41,564 nucleotides of DNA, taken from assembly GCF_019693445.1 (NCBI RefSeq), contig NZ_JAHRBL010000020.1:1-41564 (forward strand), given 5' to 3'. The DNA comes from Deinococcus aquaedulcis (lineage in GTDB: Bacteria > Deinococcota > Deinococci > Deinococcales > Deinococcaceae). Below are positions 40,527 through 41,564 of the stretch, piece after piece; within the stretch, counting starts at the first letter, position 1, and the number at the start of each line of letters is the position of its first letter. Under the pieces are notes generated by a model. That model searched no databases. It was not told where the DNA came from and was given only the letters and a program-made list of their open reading frames with translations. The position numbers and the translations under genes were made by a program.

Positions 40527-41417
40527 TGGTCTGCCCCCCGAAAACTGGACGGGATGAAATAGAGACTCCGGCTCGCCCCCAGCCTTAGGCTGGAAAGCGA
40601 GGCCCACCGATGAAAACGCGCCAGTTCACCGAAGACCAGATCATCAAATTGCTCCAGGACGCTAAGAAGGGCGAGAAACCGATCGAGGAGCTCTACCGGG
40701 ACTTCGGATGCAGTCCGGCGTCCTATTACGGCTGGAAAAAGAAATACGGCGACACCACCGTGGACGAAGCCAAACGGCTTCGTCAGCTGGAAAAGGAGAA
40801 TGCCCGTCCCCTGCGGATCGTCGGCGAGCAGCGCCTGGAGATCGACGCCATGAAGGGTGTGCTTCAGAAAAAGCGGTGACGCCCACCGAGAAACGCGCGG
40901 TGATCAGTTCCTGGATCACCGCGCGGGTCAGGCCCGGTCGGGCCTGCTTGCTGGTGGGCCTCCCGAAATCCTCCTGGCACGACCGACCACAACCGCGCCA
41001 GGACAGCGAAATCCGACAACGGATCCGCGCGCTAGCGCTGCTCCACCCTCGGTGCGGCTCCCGGTTCATCCATGCGCTGCTGGTCCAGGAAGGTCAGCAC
41101 ATCAACCGCAAGAGGGTTAGGCGCATCTGGCGCGAAGAAGCCCTCACGATCAAACCCAAGTGCAGCAGAAAAATCCGCACCGGAGCGTCAATTCCAATGA
41201 GCGCCGAGTCTCCCAATCACATCTGGACCTACGACTTCATCTTTGACCGGACCCTGAGAGGAACCACCCTGAAAATCCTGACCTTGACCGACGAATTCAC
41301 CCGGCAGTCGTTGGCCGTGCGGGCCCGCGACTCCTTCACGTTCGCGGACGTGAAGGACGTCCTGAGCGAGGTCATCGCTGAACGTGGTCCACCAGGATTC
41401 ATCCGCAGTGACAATGG
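40527..41417 (+). mobile_element. IS3-family (IS407-type) element, copy 2, cut by another IS
   Basis: Same left end as copy 1 at 30513, same orientation. OrfA is intact and OrfB is interrupted at about 41417, in the middle of IRSDNGPEF, by a new IS. The two copies differ at many positions, so this is not a recent composite pair. Confidence 0.78.
40610..40879 (+). CDS. IS407-type OrfA (intact)
   Basis: 89 residues: MKTRQFTEDQIIKLLQDAK, the helix-turn-helix IEELYRDFGCSPASYYGWKKKYG, and a leucine-zipper region (EAKRLRQLEKENARPLRIVGEQ). It ends LQKKR. Near the end GAAAAAG offers a slippery site for -1 frameshifting into OrfB, which is how IS3-family elements make the OrfAB transposase. It acts as the DNA-binding part or as a regulator. 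OrfB in this copy is broken. Confidence 0.82.
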   Translation: MKTRQFTEDQIIKLLQDAKKGEKPIEELYRDFGCSPASYYGWKKKYGDTTVDEAKRLRQLEKENARPLRIVGEQRLEIDAMKGVLQKKR

Positions 41418-41466
41418 TTCATACGAATTCCGATTAAACAGTTATACAAATTTGAAGTATAGTTAG
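40876..41466 (+). pseudogene. IS407-type OrfB transposase truncated by an inserted IS
   Basis: Begins GTG 40876, overlapping the OrfA stop (GTGA), in the -1 frame. TPTEKRAVISSWITARVRPGRACLL, then HPRCGSRFIHALLVQEGQHINRKRVRRIWREEALTI, the first DDE aspartate in HIWTYDFIFDRTL and the second in FIRSDNG (to about 41417). After that the frame runs 16 codons into foreign DNA (SYEFRLNSYTNLKYS) and stops; the catalytic glutamate is lost. Confidence 0.78.
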
Positions 41467-41564
41467 TGTATCAAAGCGATCATTCCTCTGAAGCACTTAG
41501 ATGAAGACGAACTGCTGCGTCGTCAACGCCAAGCCTCAACCGCCGACGAGCGTGATCGTTGGTT
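41418..41564 (+). mobile_element. Start of an IS630-type element (cut by the window end)
   Basis: AT-rich DNA begins abruptly at 41418 (TTCATACGAATTCCGATTAA). From about 41470 an open frame reads IKAIIPLKHLDEDELLRRQR and on to ADERDRWL, resembling the ELLxRYRKAxDPxERSxW start of IS630 helix-turn-helix transposases. There is no ATG in frame; a start codon was not identified. Confidence 0.5.

Overview
The window looks like a piece of a Deinococcus genome. It is GC-rich. Many genes carry a TANNNT-like -10 box 6-8 nt in front of the start codon, the leaderless arrangement reported as common in Deinococcus. The gene set also fits the genus: NadM-Nudix fusion, DUF4384/PEGA secreted protein, DUF99, DUF1206, YbjN, M3 peptidase and Ppx/GppA. 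Genus is inferred from these features, not from an alignment.

Region 1 (1-22.4 kb) is ordinary chromosome made mostly of short independent transcription units. It begins with the tail of an IS5-type transposase and a tRNA-Gln with its own promoter and terminator. Then come an MrfA/YprA-type DNA repair helicase, a 0.6 kb inverted-repeat region, and the NAD/nucleotide enzyme NadM-Nudix. Next are a secreted YbjN protein, DUF1206 membrane protein, methylglyoxal synthase, PP2C phosphatase, RidA, a RicT/PSP1 protein, an M3 oligopeptidase, a DUF4384/PEGA secreted protein, DUF99 and a double GNAT protein. They are followed by Ppx/GppA, a WGxxGxxG-tailed surface-type protein, pyridoxal kinase, a glycine-zipper protein and a CHASE3 histidine kinase. 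The stretch ends with a dienoyl-CoA isomerase-like crotonase and a DECR2-like reductase, a likely pair for breakdown of unsaturated fatty acids.

Region 2 (22.4-24.8 kb) is an insertion-sequence patch: a decayed IS3-family element, an IS630-type remnant, and an IS4-like element with an intact transposase.

Region 3 (24.9-40.0 kb) is an exopolysaccharide/O-antigen type locus. On the minus strand are a secreted protein with two similar motifs, a Wzy/ligase-type membrane protein and a Wzz-BY-kinase fusion (Wzc-like). On the plus strand are a second Wzy-like protein, then, after a decayed IS3/IS407-type copy, a tight operon rfbF-rfbG-rfbH-epimerase/reductase-transketolase N half-transketolase C half-wzx-GT2. 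The first three enzymes make a CDP-3,6-dideoxy-4-keto-hexose. The split transketolase next to them suggests that a two-carbon branch is added to that sugar, the most interesting hypothesis here.

Region 4 (40.0-41.6 kb) is again IS debris: an IS630 N-terminal remnant, a second IS407-type copy in the same orientation as the one at 30.5 kb, and the start of another IS630-type element. The two direct IS407-type copies bracket the dideoxysugar operon.

Two genes, ppx and rfbF, share an unusual start arrangement: a leaderless mini-ORF of 12 or 6 codons whose stop codon overlaps the real start codon, with a Shine-Dalgarno sequence inside the mini-ORF.
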